Assembly (NCBI RefSeq): GCF_003226325.1
Contig: NZ_PDOD01000003.1
Span: 62,001 to 126,000, forward strand
DNA from: Salipaludibacillus keqinensis
GTDB taxonomy: Bacteria; Bacillota; Bacilli; Bacillales; Salisediminibacteriaceae
DNA length: 64,000 bases
Direction: 5' to 3'
The notes under the pieces are model-generated. The model worked only from the letters and a program-made list of their open reading frames with translations, searched no databases and was not told the origin of the DNA. The position numbers and the translations under genes were made by a program. Below, one piece after another: positions 8,729-17,232 of this stretch. Numbering within the stretch: the first letter of the stretch is position 1; the number at the start of each line of letters is the position of its first letter.

Positions 8729-9181
8729 ATGTTTGGATCAGATTTATATATTACCCTCGTGATTGGGGTGGTCTTAAGTCTCTTATACGCAGAGAAGGCA
8801 GGCGTTCTTCCTGGTGGAATTATTGTGCCAGGATACTTGGCGCTCATTTTCGACCAGCCATTTTTTATTATGTCGATCTTTTTTATTAGCTGTTTGATTT
8901 ACTTGTTTGTCGTTCATTTTCTATCAAGGTACGCTATTCTTTACGGCAGGCGGAAGTTTGCAGCGATGCTGTTAACAGGAGTCGTGTTAAAACTGGCATT
9001 CGACTTCTTGTATCCCGTGATGCCCTTTGAAATATATGAGCTGAGAGGAATCGGTGTCATTGTGCCAGGTTTGATTGCTAACTCGTTTCAAAAGCAAGGA
9101 GTACTGATCACAATTACGAGCACGATGGTGCTAAGTGGAATCACATTTGCCATTATTACTTCCTATTATTATTTTTGGTAA
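8729..9181 (+). CDS. pgsC: PgsC/CapC, poly-gamma-glutamate synthase membrane subunit
   Basis: A 150-residue protein with about four transmembrane helices, matching PgsC: MFGSDLYITLVIGVVLSLL at the start and the conserved ILYGRRKFAAML and RGIGVIVPGLIAN blocks. The frame is open to a GTG at 8705, but AAAAGGAG at 8713-8719 sits ahead of the ATG at 8729, and the B. subtilis protein also begins MFGSDLY. PgsC works with PgsB to form the active synthase. Confidence 0.95.
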   Translation: MFGSDLYITLVIGVVLSLLYAEKAGVLPGGIIVPGYLALIFDQPFFIMSIFFISCLIYLFVVHFLSRYAILYGRRKFAAMLLTGVVLKLAFDFLYPVMPFEIYELRGIGVIVPGLIANSFQKQGVLITITSTMVLSGITFAIITSYYYFW

Positions 9182-9242
9182 TAACCCGAGGCTGATTAAA
9201 TGACCGCTCAATAAGAGCCGTGAGAATGAAGGGGTTTTTTCG

Positions 9243-10394
9243 ATGAATAAGCAACAGCTACTCTTGCGCTGGTCAAAAAAACATAAGAAGAAACTAACCT
9301 TTCATACGTCCATTCTGGCGGTTATTTTAGGTGTGATTCTCTCATCCTCCCACCTCTGGGTCTCTGCGCAGGACATTCCAGATGTGAAAAAAGACGAGGA
9401 AGCCATATTCACAGCTAGTATGGTTGGTGATTTAATGTTCAGTAGACACATAGAAGAAGTAATTCAAAAAAAGGGCTATGACTTTTTATTTCAGTACGCC
9501 GATCCTTATTTTCAAATGTCGGACTTTGTGACTGGGAATTTCAAGCATCCCATTCAAATCCCTGGCCAAGAGCAACCGCCAAATACAAATCAAGTCGATA
9601 CCTTTTCCACTTCTCCAAGAACAATCGATGAACTTACGAAACGAAATTTCAAATCGGTGTCGATCGCAAACAACCGCATCTATGATTATGGTTACCTCGG
9701 TTTTAGAAGCACGGTGAACTTTTTTGATCAGCGAGACGACATCGACGCTGCCGGGGTGATGAATGACTTAGACGACACCGATTGTGCTGTCATATATGAA
9801 CATGAAGGACTAACAGTGGCCACACTGGGCGTGTCAGACATCTTAGAAGCCAATTCAGCGGCCACCACGTTCAGGCCAGGCATTATGCCTTTGACGAAGC
9901 CGGAGATCGTGATGAAAGCCATTTTAACCGCAGCGGAGAAAGCTGACATGGTCCTTGTTCACGTTCATTGGGGAGAATCTTTCGACAGTTACATCAATCA
10001 ACGTCAAAGGGAGTTGGCCCATGCCATGTCTTTGGCAGGGGCGGATGTGATTATTGGTCACTACCCTCATGTCGTAGCCCCTGTAGAAGTTTACAACGAT
10101 ACGATCATTTTTTACAGTCTAGGGAACTTCATTTTCGACCAAGGATGGTCTAGGACGAAACAATCCGTCCTTGCTCATTACCGCCTCTATGAAGGTGGAG
10201 AAGCGAAGATGGAACTAGTCCCGTTCATGCTTTCAGAAGGGCAGCCAAAGCCGACGAAAACTCCGTCCATTTCCCAGAAAACATGGAAACGAATGTTAAC
10301 CAAAAACCTCGATCCGAGTCAATGGTATGAAGAAGAGGGGCATGTGATTATCCCTTTGAACCATACGCGGGTCACAAAGGCAAAGGGAGGCTGA
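9243..10394 (+). CDS. pgsA: PgsA/CapA-type protein with an altered metal site
   Basis: A 383-residue CapA-family protein with one N-terminal membrane span (about residues 22-41) and the CapA calcineurin-like domain outside. PgsA is needed for poly-gamma-glutamate assembly and export. The position between pgsC and the gamma-glutamyltransferase gene, and blocks such as MVGDLMFSRHIE and HVHWGESFD, support the call. Several residues that are usually conserved in CapA proteins differ: NFKHP at 99-103 instead of N-F/L-E (Lys 101 for Glu), ANNR at 142-145 instead of NNH (Arg 145 for His), and GHYPH at 272-276 instead of GHHPH (Tyr 274 for His). The domain may therefore have lost hydrolase activity and act structurally. 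The next gene starts 6 bp downstream. Confidence 0.88.
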   Translation: MNKQQLLLRWSKKHKKKLTFHTSILAVILGVILSSSHLWVSAQDIPDVKKDEEAIFTASMVGDLMFSRHIEEVIQKKGYDFLFQYADPYFQMSDFVTGNFKHPIQIPGQEQPPNTNQVDTFSTSPRTIDELTKRNFKSVSIANNRIYDYGYLGFRSTVNFFDQRDDIDAAGVMNDLDDTDCAVIYEHEGLTVATLGVSDILEANSAATTFRPGIMPLTKPEIVMKAILTAAEKADMVLVHVHWGESFDSYINQRQRELAHAMSLAGADVIIGHYPHVVAPVEVYNDTIIFYSLGNFIFDQGWSRTKQSVLAHYRLYEGGEAKMELVPFMLSEGQPKPTKTPSISQKTWKRMLTKNLDPSQWYEEEGHVIIPLNHTRVTKAKGG

Positions 10395-10400
10395 TTCACG

Positions 10401-12593
10401 ATGTGGCTTCGAAAAGCAACGAATCTCATTGGCATTCCACTCATTATCCTTTTTGTCGTTATGGCATATTTCGAAGTGTCGCCAGAACAAGAACCTGAAG
10501 TGCAAGGAAGTGGACGGTCCTTTCAAGGGATAGAAGCTGACACTGGCTTCGTGGTCAGTGCCGCCAACCCCGAAGCTGTAAAAGCAGGAGTGGACATTCT
10601 AGAGCAGGGAGGAAATGCAGTGGATGCAGCAATAGCCATTTCCTTTGCCCTTAGTGTCGTTGAACCATACGGCTCAGGCATTGGCGGGGGTGGATCGATG
10701 TTGATATACGACCCTACTGATAACGATGCTGAACCTGTCCGTTATATTGATTACCGGGAAACGGCACCGTTAAATCTCGTGACCGATTCAGTCTCAGCTT
10801 CCTTAGGGGGAGCAACAAACGTAGACCAGTTAACGGAATTTGGTGTTCCTGGTTTCTTGAAAGGGATGGATTATCTTTACAAACAATTTGGGACGATGGG
10901 TTTGCAACAGTTGTTGAATCCTGCCATTACTCTTGCTGACGAAGGATTTAAAGTGGACAAGTATTTAGCGGAACGATTTTACTATGCGCAAAATCGATTA
11001 AATCCAGCAGACATTCCCCATTATTTCCCGGAAAATACTTTTATTCAGCAAGGAAATACGCTCATTCAAAAAGAATTGTCTACGACGTTAGCAGAAATTG
11101 CTGCATCTGAAGATATGGGAACGTATTTTTTGGAGAAATTCGCACCAGACATGGCTCAATCCTTTCCGATCCTCACGGAAGAAGATTTCCGCCAATATGA
11201 CGTGCTTGTGGATCATTCTCCGGCAACAGGGGAGTTTCAGGATTATCAAGTATACGCTGCTCCCGCACCATTAGGAGGCCCTGTATTCATTCAGGCGTTA
11301 CAGATGGCAGAACTCATGAACATCGAAGACAACCAACCGATGAAACTTGCCACGGATGCGAAGGTAGACAGTGACAAAGACTTTGTTGATGTGGAAAAAC
11401 AGCATCAGGATGATCAGAACGAAGTCTCAGAATGGGAACGAAGAGAACAGCTGAAACAGGTCGGCTCTTATGTAGATTTCATGGAAAAAATCATCGGTAT
11501 GAATTACGAAACGTATCGAAACCGGCTGACGAACATCGGTGATCCTCAAACTTCACCACAAGCAGCTGAACGGGAACTTTCGTTAACGTCGTGGGAAAAG
11601 ACAGCTGAACTCGTTCGCAATTGGGATGAGTATGTTGAAGAAAAAGCGAGTCAACGGAGGTTTGAAAATGGTGGTGACGATGATTTTCTTGAAGAAGGGA
11701 CCGAATCATCCCTTCCCAAGACCTTTGTGAAAAATGACGAGGTTTCAAATATTCACGGTGTATATGCATCCGCAACGACAGGGGTGTTGTCCGACAAAAG
11801 GGAATCTTTCTTCGACGCGACTTCTGAAATCAATCAATATAACAACACGACGCACTTTGTCATTATTGATTCTGATGGGCGTGTCGTCTCAGCTACGCAC
11901 ACATTAAGTAACTTCTTTGGATCTGGCAAGTATTACAAAGGGTTCTTCTTAAATGATCAGTTAAGTAATTTCAGTGAAACGGAAGGGTCGATCAATGAAC
12001 CTTATCCAGGCAGACGCCCGCGCAGTTTCATGAGTCCCGCGATATTAATGAAAGAAATAGATGGTGACATTGATGAAATCATCGGCCTGGGGTCCCCAGG
12101 AGGTGGTCGAATCCCGATGATGATGGCCCAAGTGCTGATTTATTACACGATGTACGATATGGACTTTGATGAAGCGATGACGTACATGACTCGTTTCCAA
12201 TATGACTTTAACGAACAAACGGAAGAATACGAAATTCGGTTAGAACCTAAATTTCGCGAACTGGATCGATATGATGATATCCGAGAAGAACTTTCAAAGA
12301 GAGGATACCGTGTAACGGTGGAAGAAGGTCAGATGTATTTTGGCGGCATTCAAGCGGTAATCTACGATGCGATTAGACAAGAACTGCACGGGTATGCGGA
12401 TCCTCGCCGGGGTGGGAGTGCTGACGGCGGGAGTGAACGTGGCACTGCGGTTCCAGGAACCGGTGTTACCGGAACCGGGGTTCCAGGAACCGACGTCACC
12501 GGAACCAGGGTTCCAGGAACCGACGTCACCGGAACCAACGTCACCGGAACCAAAATCCAAATCCGACAGCAGCAAAAAGGTGGTCACTCATGA
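10401..12593 (+). CDS. membrane-anchored gamma-glutamyltransferase, CapD-like
   Basis: A 730-residue gamma-glutamyltransferase-family protein with an N-terminal membrane anchor (about residues 9-26) instead of a cleavable signal. The large-subunit signature GGNAVDAAIAISFALSVVEP and YGSGIGGGGSM are present. The autoprocessing and nucleophile threonine is Thr 483 in NNTTHF, and GLGSPGGGRIP follows in the small subunit. In the Bacillus anthracis cap operon the equivalent CapD cuts poly-gamma-glutamate and links it to peptidoglycan, the likely role here. Residues 320-450 are an acidic insert. The last 40 residues (VPGTDVTGT-type repeats) are encoded by an intruding GGTTCC repeat. The stop overlaps the next start (ATGA), so the two genes are translationally coupled. 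Confidence 0.85.
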   Translation: MWLRKATNLIGIPLIILFVVMAYFEVSPEQEPEVQGSGRSFQGIEADTGFVVSAANPEAVKAGVDILEQGGNAVDAAIAISFALSVVEPYGSGIGGGGSMLIYDPTDNDAEPVRYIDYRETAPLNLVTDSVSASLGGATNVDQLTEFGVPGFLKGMDYLYKQFGTMGLQQLLNPAITLADEGFKVDKYLAERFYYAQNRLNPADIPHYFPENTFIQQGNTLIQKELSTTLAEIAASEDMGTYFLEKFAPDMAQSFPILTEEDFRQYDVLVDHSPATGEFQDYQVYAAPAPLGGPVFIQALQMAELMNIEDNQPMKLATDAKVDSDKDFVDVEKQHQDDQNEVSEWERREQLKQVGSYVDFMEKIIGMNYETYRNRLTNIGDPQTSPQAAERELSLTSWEKTAELVRNWDEYVEEKASQRRFENGGDDDFLEEGTESSLPKTFVKNDEVSNIHGVYASATTGVLSDKRESFFDATSEINQYNNTTHFVIIDSDGRVVSATHTLSNFFGSGKYYKGFFLNDQLSNFSETEGSINEPYPGRRPRSFMSPAILMKEIDGDIDEIIGLGSPGGGRIPMMMAQVLIYYTMYDMDFDEAMTYMTRFQYDFNEQTEEYEIRLEPKFRELDRYDDIREELSKRGYRVTVEEGQMYFGGIQAVIYDAIRQELHGYADPRRGGSADGGSERGTAVPGTGVTGTGVPGTDVTGTRVPGTDVTGTNVTGTKIQIRQQQKGGHS
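12447..12553 (+). repeat. GGTTCC/GGAACC tandem repeat within the gamma-glutamyltransferase gene
   Basis: About three and a half tandem 30-bp units built on palindromic GGTTCCAGGAACC followed by GACGTCACCGGAACC. Two units are perfect copies. Being a multiple of three, the repeat is translated as a 10-residue period (VPGTDVTGTR) at the C-terminus. Related units lie between genes at 55596-55675. Confidence 0.85.
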
Positions 12594-13609
12594 ACAAACA
12601 AGATTCCTCTCAAAAACGTCAAAAAAAACGAGCTAAACTTCTCCGAACTCTGTTGCCTATCCTGTTCTTCTTTGCGGTGTTTCTCTTCATGGTTGCATTC
12701 AAACACGAGGATGAACTGTCGAACGCAGAACGAAGAGCGATGGAGTTAGTGACATTTGAGGAAGAATGGGCCGTCCATGGTCATCTTCCGGAAGAACTTG
12801 TTGAAGCGACGGCGGGACTGGTTCCTCCCGTGAAAAGTCGGATGATTCACCGGATCATGGAAGAGATTCCGTTACACATTGTACATCTTCCATCTAATGA
12901 CATGGCTGAACATACTGGAGTAGAATCGATTACCGGTGCTCCGAACGACCGTCCTCAATTTTTAACCACGGTTGATGAGCGATATTCTATCGGATGGTTT
13001 CCAACATGGATGATTGAGTTGGCCCATGAGTTGGATACTGCTTATAACAGAAAAGACTTAGCGGAGTTGACGGTACTGCATCCTACTGAAGCATTAAGAA
13101 TCATGAATGAAACATTGGAAGGGGAAGAGGATCGACGAACAGCCCAAGAAGAAGAGCGCAGGGCAATGATTGAATCAGGGAAGCGACCATCTTTCATAGA
13201 GGAAGAAGAGACTATCCCTGTTTATCAAGACGTGGCAGCGGCGATTCGCACTCAACATCCTGATGTTCTATTACTTGATTTTGAAGCGATTGTTGAGCAC
13301 ACTCAAACGGAAGAATTTCGAATTTTTGAAGGAGGGAGTGTGGGTGTGGAAGATATAATCGATCAGACATACGAGTTTCTTGAAACACTCTACAGACCAC
13401 AAGACAGGTTTACGACGTATCTATTATTTAGCGAGGATATGTACGACCATCTTGGCTTTGGTCCAACAGACCAATTGACAGATCAACTTCAATTGCTGGC
13501 AGAGCAAAATGAGTTCGTCTATTTCATTCCTGTCTCCTCTTACGAAGAGAGTGAGCAACCTTATTGGGAGAAGGAAGATATCTTGCCTTTGTTTTATAGC
13601 GGGGCATAG
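12590..13609 (+). CDS. membrane-anchored protein of unknown function, fifth gene of the pgs operon
   Basis: A 339-residue protein with a basic N-terminus (KRQKKRAKLLR), one transmembrane helix (about residues 20-38) and an extracytoplasmic domain of about 300 residues. ATG overlaps the stop of the previous gene by 4 bp, which ties it to CapD-like function. The middle contains a charged, coiled-coil-like helix (about 180-205). I do not recognise the family; it is not the short PgsE of B. subtilis. A role in polymer attachment or in handling the synthase complex is suggested only by its position. A terminator follows directly. Confidence 0.7.
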   Translation: MNKQDSSQKRQKKRAKLLRTLLPILFFFAVFLFMVAFKHEDELSNAERRAMELVTFEEEWAVHGHLPEELVEATAGLVPPVKSRMIHRIMEEIPLHIVHLPSNDMAEHTGVESITGAPNDRPQFLTTVDERYSIGWFPTWMIELAHELDTAYNRKDLAELTVLHPTEALRIMNETLEGEEDRRTAQEEERRAMIESGKRPSFIEEEETIPVYQDVAAAIRTQHPDVLLLDFEAIVEHTQTEEFRIFEGGSVGVEDIIDQTYEFLETLYRPQDRFTTYLLFSEDMYDHLGFGPTDQLTDQLQLLAEQNEFVYFIPVSSYEESEQPYWEKEDILPLFYSGA

Positions 13610-13625
13610 ACGTGTAAAAAAAAAG

Positions 13626-13680
13626 AAAAAAGCGAAGTCTCCTTGGGACAGAGGAGCATCGCTTTTTTCTTTCGCTGAAT
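13626..13680 (+). terminator. terminator of the pgs operon
   Basis: A 10-bp stem AAAAAAGCGA / TCGCTTTTTT with an inner CTCC/GGAG pairing, followed by CTTTC. The A- and T-rich arms would also allow termination on the opposite strand. Confidence 0.88.
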
Positions 13681-14070
13681 AAAGGAATATTCCTTTACAA
13701 GCAAATCTATCTATTAATGATAGGGGGGGAGAGATGAAAGTGGTGGATTTCAACTCCTAGTATTAGTATACCCAGTGTGAATAAGTTAAAACATTTTTTT
13801 CGAAAAAAAGATAAAAAGTTTTTCGATAGTAGACTACGTGGATTTGAGAAGGTCATGAAAAGCCTTAAAGAGATGTCATTTGTCCTACGCATGTCATTCA
13901 AAAAGTGAGTATTTCCTCTTTAGATCATAAAATAAACAGATAATTCCCGGAAATAGTCCATAAGAACCTACTAATTTCGCATTTATATTGATAAAATTAC
14001 CTTTATTGTTAGCTTTCTTGGGATTATAGGCTTGTTTATTATTAAAATAATGAAAGAAAGAGGTGGATTC
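13681..14070. other. 390-bp non-coding leader before the NlpC/P60 gene
   Basis: AT-rich with no credible gene. I checked it for a cyclic-di-AMP (ydaO) riboswitch, which often precedes wall hydrolases, and did not see the conserved blocks. The last 15 bp hold the ribosome binding site GAAAGAGGTGG of the next gene. No promoter can be chosen with confidence. Confidence 0.45.
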
Positions 14071-15720
14071 ATGTCTTTTTTTGAATCAAAAGTTCGATCA
14101 GCACTCTTTGTTTCTGCAGCTTCAGTCGGTGCAATGGTGGTTGCCCCGGGGTTAGCGGAAGCATCTTTTGGTGAAAAGAACTTACGTGTTGGAATGGAAG
14201 AAGAAAATGTAAAAGTTTTGCAAGAGAAATTAAAAGACAAAGGGTACTTCAACTTTCACACAGCGACTGGTTATTTTGGTAATGTTACCCGCCAGGCCGT
14301 CCAGAAATTTCAGAAAGAACACGGACTTACCCAAGATGGCATCGTCGGACCGCAAACATTTAGGGCGTTAAACGGGACGAGCTCTAGTAGCAACGGGACC
14401 CAGTCTTCCAACTCGAATAGTTCTTCATCAGGAAGTTCATCATCGAGTACATATGATTCGGGAACGTCATCCATTCAAAATGCTAGTCAAGTGATGCGTA
14501 GTGGAACAAGAAATCAAGATGTATCTAGGTTGCAGTCTTACTTGAAAAAAGCAGGGTTCTATGAACATCCTGAAATAACCGGAGTCTATGGCAACATGAC
14601 ACAGCAAGCAGTTCGAAAGTTCCAGCAGGCACGAGGCTTATCGGTAGACGGACTAGCTGGACCTCAAACGTTATCTATAGTGAACAGAGAAATTTCTGGA
14701 TCGGCGCCATCGTCAGGCTCATCAGCTAGTTCCGGCAGTTCATCATCAAATAGTTCAACCAGTTCTAATAATTCATCAAGCAGTTCATCAAGTTCAAACA
14801 ACTCGTCCGCGACTACATCCAGTTCATCTTCAGACATCTCCAATGTGGTGCTAAGACAAGGAGCGAGAGGAAGTCAAGTCCGTGAATTACAAACACGCTT
14901 GAAAGATTTAGGTTATTATACTTCTTCTGTGGACGGGTCATTCGGGCCGTTAACAGTTCAAGCGGTTCGTCAATTGCAAAGCCAGACGAATATTTCCGTA
15001 GATGGTGTATTCGGACCACAAACTTACAGAGAGTTGGAAAAAGGCATTTCTAACAATCAAACAAGTAGTTCATCTAATCAATCGTCGTCGAGCAACTCGT
15101 CTTCTCCTTCAGTTTTGAAAGAAGGAAGCAAAGGTTCTTCAGTGACAGAATTGCAAAATATGTTAAAGGCTACGGGCCATTTTAGCGGTAACGCAACAGG
15201 AAACTTCGGACCAGTAACGAAAGCAGCGCTTGTAAAATTCCAAAACCAATGGGGATTAATCTCTGACGGGATTGCTACAAAAGCAACATTAGATAAGTTG
15301 GAAGAAGTGGCAGCTATTCATATGAGTGAGTCAACCTCTAGTACAAGCTCATCGCAAAGCTTTAACACCATGAATTTAATTGCCGATGCTTCCGACCACC
15401 TAGGTGTTCCTTATCTCTGGGGTGGAACAACACCGTCAGGCTTTGACTGTAGCGGATTTATTCAAAGTGTCTTTAAAAACAACGGCGTGAATTTGCCAAG
15501 AACAGTGGCTCAGCAATGGAACGCAACAAAATCCGTTTCTACTCCGAGAGTGGGGGACATCGTTTATTTCGAAACGTATCGAACAGGACCTTCTCATAAC
15601 GGTATTTATATAGGAAATAATCAATTCATTCATTCTGGAAGTTCAACAGGAGTCACGGTGACAAGTATGAGTAATAGCTATTGGTCTCAAAGGTATTTAG
15701 GAGCCAGAAGAGCAAATTAA
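14071..15720 (+). CDS. secreted NlpC/P60 endopeptidase with four peptidoglycan-binding domains
   Basis: A 549-residue secreted protein: signal peptide (residues 1 to about 32, cut near AEA), four PG_binding_1 domains (about 38-105, 150-215, 268-335, 350-415) separated by Ser-rich linkers, then a C-terminal NlpC/P60 domain. The catalytic triad is Cys 460 (DCSG), His 509 (SHNG) and His 521 (FIHSG). Such enzymes cut the gamma-D-Glu-meso-diaminopimelate bond in peptidoglycan stems. The frame is open to 14032, but AGAGGTGG lies just before the ATG at 14071 and a proper signal peptide begins there. It is a close relative of the reverse-strand gene at 17233-18204. Confidence 0.9.
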   Translation: MSFFESKVRSALFVSAASVGAMVVAPGLAEASFGEKNLRVGMEEENVKVLQEKLKDKGYFNFHTATGYFGNVTRQAVQKFQKEHGLTQDGIVGPQTFRALNGTSSSSNGTQSSNSNSSSSGSSSSSTYDSGTSSIQNASQVMRSGTRNQDVSRLQSYLKKAGFYEHPEITGVYGNMTQQAVRKFQQARGLSVDGLAGPQTLSIVNREISGSAPSSGSSASSGSSSSNSSTSSNNSSSSSSSSNNSSATTSSSSSDISNVVLRQGARGSQVRELQTRLKDLGYYTSSVDGSFGPLTVQAVRQLQSQTNISVDGVFGPQTYRELEKGISNNQTSSSSNQSSSSNSSSPSVLKEGSKGSSVTELQNMLKATGHFSGNATGNFGPVTKAALVKFQNQWGLISDGIATKATLDKLEEVAAIHMSESTSSTSSSQSFNTMNLIADASDHLGVPYLWGGTTPSGFDCSGFIQSVFKNNGVNLPRTVAQQWNATKSVSTPRVGDIVYFETYRTGPSHNGIYIGNNQFIHSGSSTGVTVTSMSNSYWSQRYLGARRAN

Positions 15721-15730
15721 CTACAATTTC

Positions 15731-15775
15731 AAAAGAGATACGCCCTGCCATAAACAGAGTGTATCTCTTTTTTTT
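15731..15775 (+). terminator. terminator of the NlpC/P60 gene
   Basis: Perfect 11-bp stem AAAAGAGATAC / GTATCTCTTTT with a 19-nt loop and T tail. Confidence 0.9.
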
Positions 15776-15814
15776 GTTCTCACGCTCTCATGTGAATTTG
15801 AAAGACCAATCCAT

Positions 15815-15848
15815 TTGACAAATTAAATCGTAATGGTTACGATTTAAT
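15815..15848 (+). promoter_or_regulatory. SigA promoter overlapped by a Zur-type operator
   Basis: A perfect -35 box TTGACA (15815-15820), a 17-bp spacer and -10 TACGAT (15838-15843). A 12-bp perfect inverted repeat with half-site ATTAAATCGTAA and centre TGG covers 15822-15848. Its core TCGTAATGGTTACGA (15828-15842) matches the Bacillus Zur box TCGTAATNATTACGA at all but one position. It does not match Fur (TGATAAT) or PerR (TTATAAT) boxes as well. Placed over the spacer and -10 box, a bound repressor would block RNA polymerase. The transcript would start about 140 nt before the SufU-like gene. Confidence 0.8.
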
Positions 15849-15991
15849 TACCAACTATAGAATGGGTTAACACAGGACTGACGAAAGGTTCGACGTCTTT
15901 GGATGGGATATTACCAGTCTTATAGACCAGTTTTGAAAAATGAACTTTTTAGGATAGTCACATCTATTACTTAATAGAGAGGAGAGAAATC

Positions 15992-16411
15992 ATGCTTGAC
16001 GATCTTTACCGACAGTTGATCATGGACCATACAAGACGAAAACGGAATTATCGAGAGATGAAGGATGGCGACTTTGTTCATTATAAAAATCCTACGTGCG
16101 GGGACGTTATGACGTTGTTTTGGAAGTGGAATGACAATGGTACGCTGGAGGATGTCAGTTTTATTGGAGAAGGGTGTAGTATCTCTATGGCCTCGTGTTC
16201 GATGATGACTGAACTTGCTAAGGGCAAAAGTTATCATGAAATTGTAGCATTACGTGAGGGAATGGAGAGGCTTATTCGTCATGAAGAGGAACCCGATGAA
16301 TTTGATCTTGATGACGCCCTGTCACTAGCAGGTGTCCACCGCCTTCGCGCACGTCATAATTGTGCACTTATGCCTTGGCAGGCGATGGATAGGGCATTTC
16401 TAGATACGTAG
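15992..16411 (+). CDS. SufU-like zinc-dependent sulfurtransferase / iron-sulfur assembly protein
   Basis: A 139-residue SufU/NifU-N family protein. In Bacillus, SufU takes persulfide sulfur from the cysteine desulfurase SufS and uses a zinc site. All four expected zinc ligands are present: Cys 36 and Asp 38 (NPTCGD), Cys 62 (GEGCSIS) and Cys 124 (RHNCAL). There is an extra Cys 69. It is not inside a sufCDSUB operon, so it is probably a second copy; the usual sufU would be elsewhere. A Zur-type operator on its promoter suggests expression when zinc is scarce. Good AGAGGAGAG ribosome binding site. Confidence 0.85.
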   Translation: MLDDLYRQLIMDHTRRKRNYREMKDGDFVHYKNPTCGDVMTLFWKWNDNGTLEDVSFIGEGCSISMASCSMMTELAKGKSYHEIVALREGMERLIRHEEEPDEFDLDDALSLAGVHRLRARHNCALMPWQAMDRAFLDT

Positions 16412-16479
16412 TTAAATAAATGCAATCTTGAACGTAATAGGATAAATCGTTCATATACTTGGGAGAAAAGATTACATTG

Positions 16480-16512
16480 GAGTAGAGAAACGCTTTTCTG
16501 CTCTTTTTATAT
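16480..16512 (+). terminator. terminator or attenuator between the SufU-like and ferredoxin genes
   Basis: 7-bp stem GAGTAGA / TCTGCTC (one G-T pair), 10-nt loop, then TTTTT. No promoter is evident between this hairpin and the ferredoxin gene, so partial read-through from the Zur-type promoter is possible. Confidence 0.7.
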
Positions 16513-16595
16513 TTGTTTAATTTAGCAGCTGGATTAACCTTCTTTTCGTGATCACCCACAACCATATTTTTATGCGAGAAAGGAGAACATTTGTC

Positions 16596-16985
16596 ATGAC
16601 AACTTGGGATTTATCTCGGACGAAAAATCATATTTTGATTTGTAATGGAGGATCTTGTTCGCGTCAAGGAGCAGAAGAACTAACAGACTCTCTAAGAGAA
16701 GAGATCAGTCGACGTGAATTAAATACTGAGATTCATACAACGAAAACTCGCTGCAACGGAAGGTGTCAGGATGCCTGTGTAGTAACGGTATACCCTGAGG
16801 GAAGTTGGTATAAGGATCTTTCAATTAGTGACGTTAAGCCGTTTATTCAATCGCTTTATACTCAACAGGTGTATGAGACGAAAAGGTGCCTGTATTTCAA
16901 TGAGGACGGCTTTCAACCTGTAGATGAAACAATTGCAACGGGAATGTCGAAAGAGGCGGCAAGAAAGAAACGTTCTGCTAAGTAG
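16596..16985 (+). CDS. thioredoxin-like [2Fe-2S] ferredoxin
   Basis: A 129-residue protein whose first 95 residues fit the thioredoxin-like [2Fe-2S] ferredoxin fold (as in NuoE and Shethna-type proteins). Cysteines 16 and 21 (CNGGSC) and 53 and 57 (CNGRC) are the likely cluster ligands; Cys 61 is nearby. The C-terminus is basic (KEAARKKRSAK). The frame is open to a GTG at 16548, but GAAAGGAGAAC precedes the ATG at 16596. It follows the SufU-like gene after 184 bp and a terminator-like hairpin. An electron-transfer role linked to iron-sulfur or metal stress is inferred only from the neighbour. Confidence 0.8.
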   Translation: MTTWDLSRTKNHILICNGGSCSRQGAEELTDSLREEISRRELNTEIHTTKTRCNGRCQDACVVTVYPEGSWYKDLSISDVKPFIQSLYTQQVYETKRCLYFNEDGFQPVDETIATGMSKEAARKKRSAK

Positions 16986-17088
16986 CCTTTCAGAAAAATA
17001 AAATGACCTTTCTAAGGTGTCAATGAAAAGTACTTCGACGACCGTTCACATCCAAAAAATCTTTAAAATGTTATCAATAAATGCAAAT

Positions 17089-17120
17089 AAAAAAACTCCC
17101 GGGGACTCGAGAGTTTTTTT
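17089..17120. terminator. bidirectional terminator between convergent genes
   Basis: AAAAAAACTC / GAGTTTTTTT arms around a 12-nt loop. It serves the ferredoxin gene (+) and can serve the NlpC/P60 gene (-). Confidence 0.85.
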
Positions 17121-17232
17121 GAAATAAGTTTTATCATGATGTTTAGAATATATAGTACGGGGAAGGTAGTATATTGTAAGCAGAATTTAGTGAATGTGTC
17201 ATATAGTAGTAGATTGATTGTTTAATAGATAA

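Noticed and set aside
13681-14070. Cyclic-di-AMP (ydaO) riboswitch before the NlpC/P60 gene
   Set aside because: The conserved sequence blocks of this riboswitch are absent.
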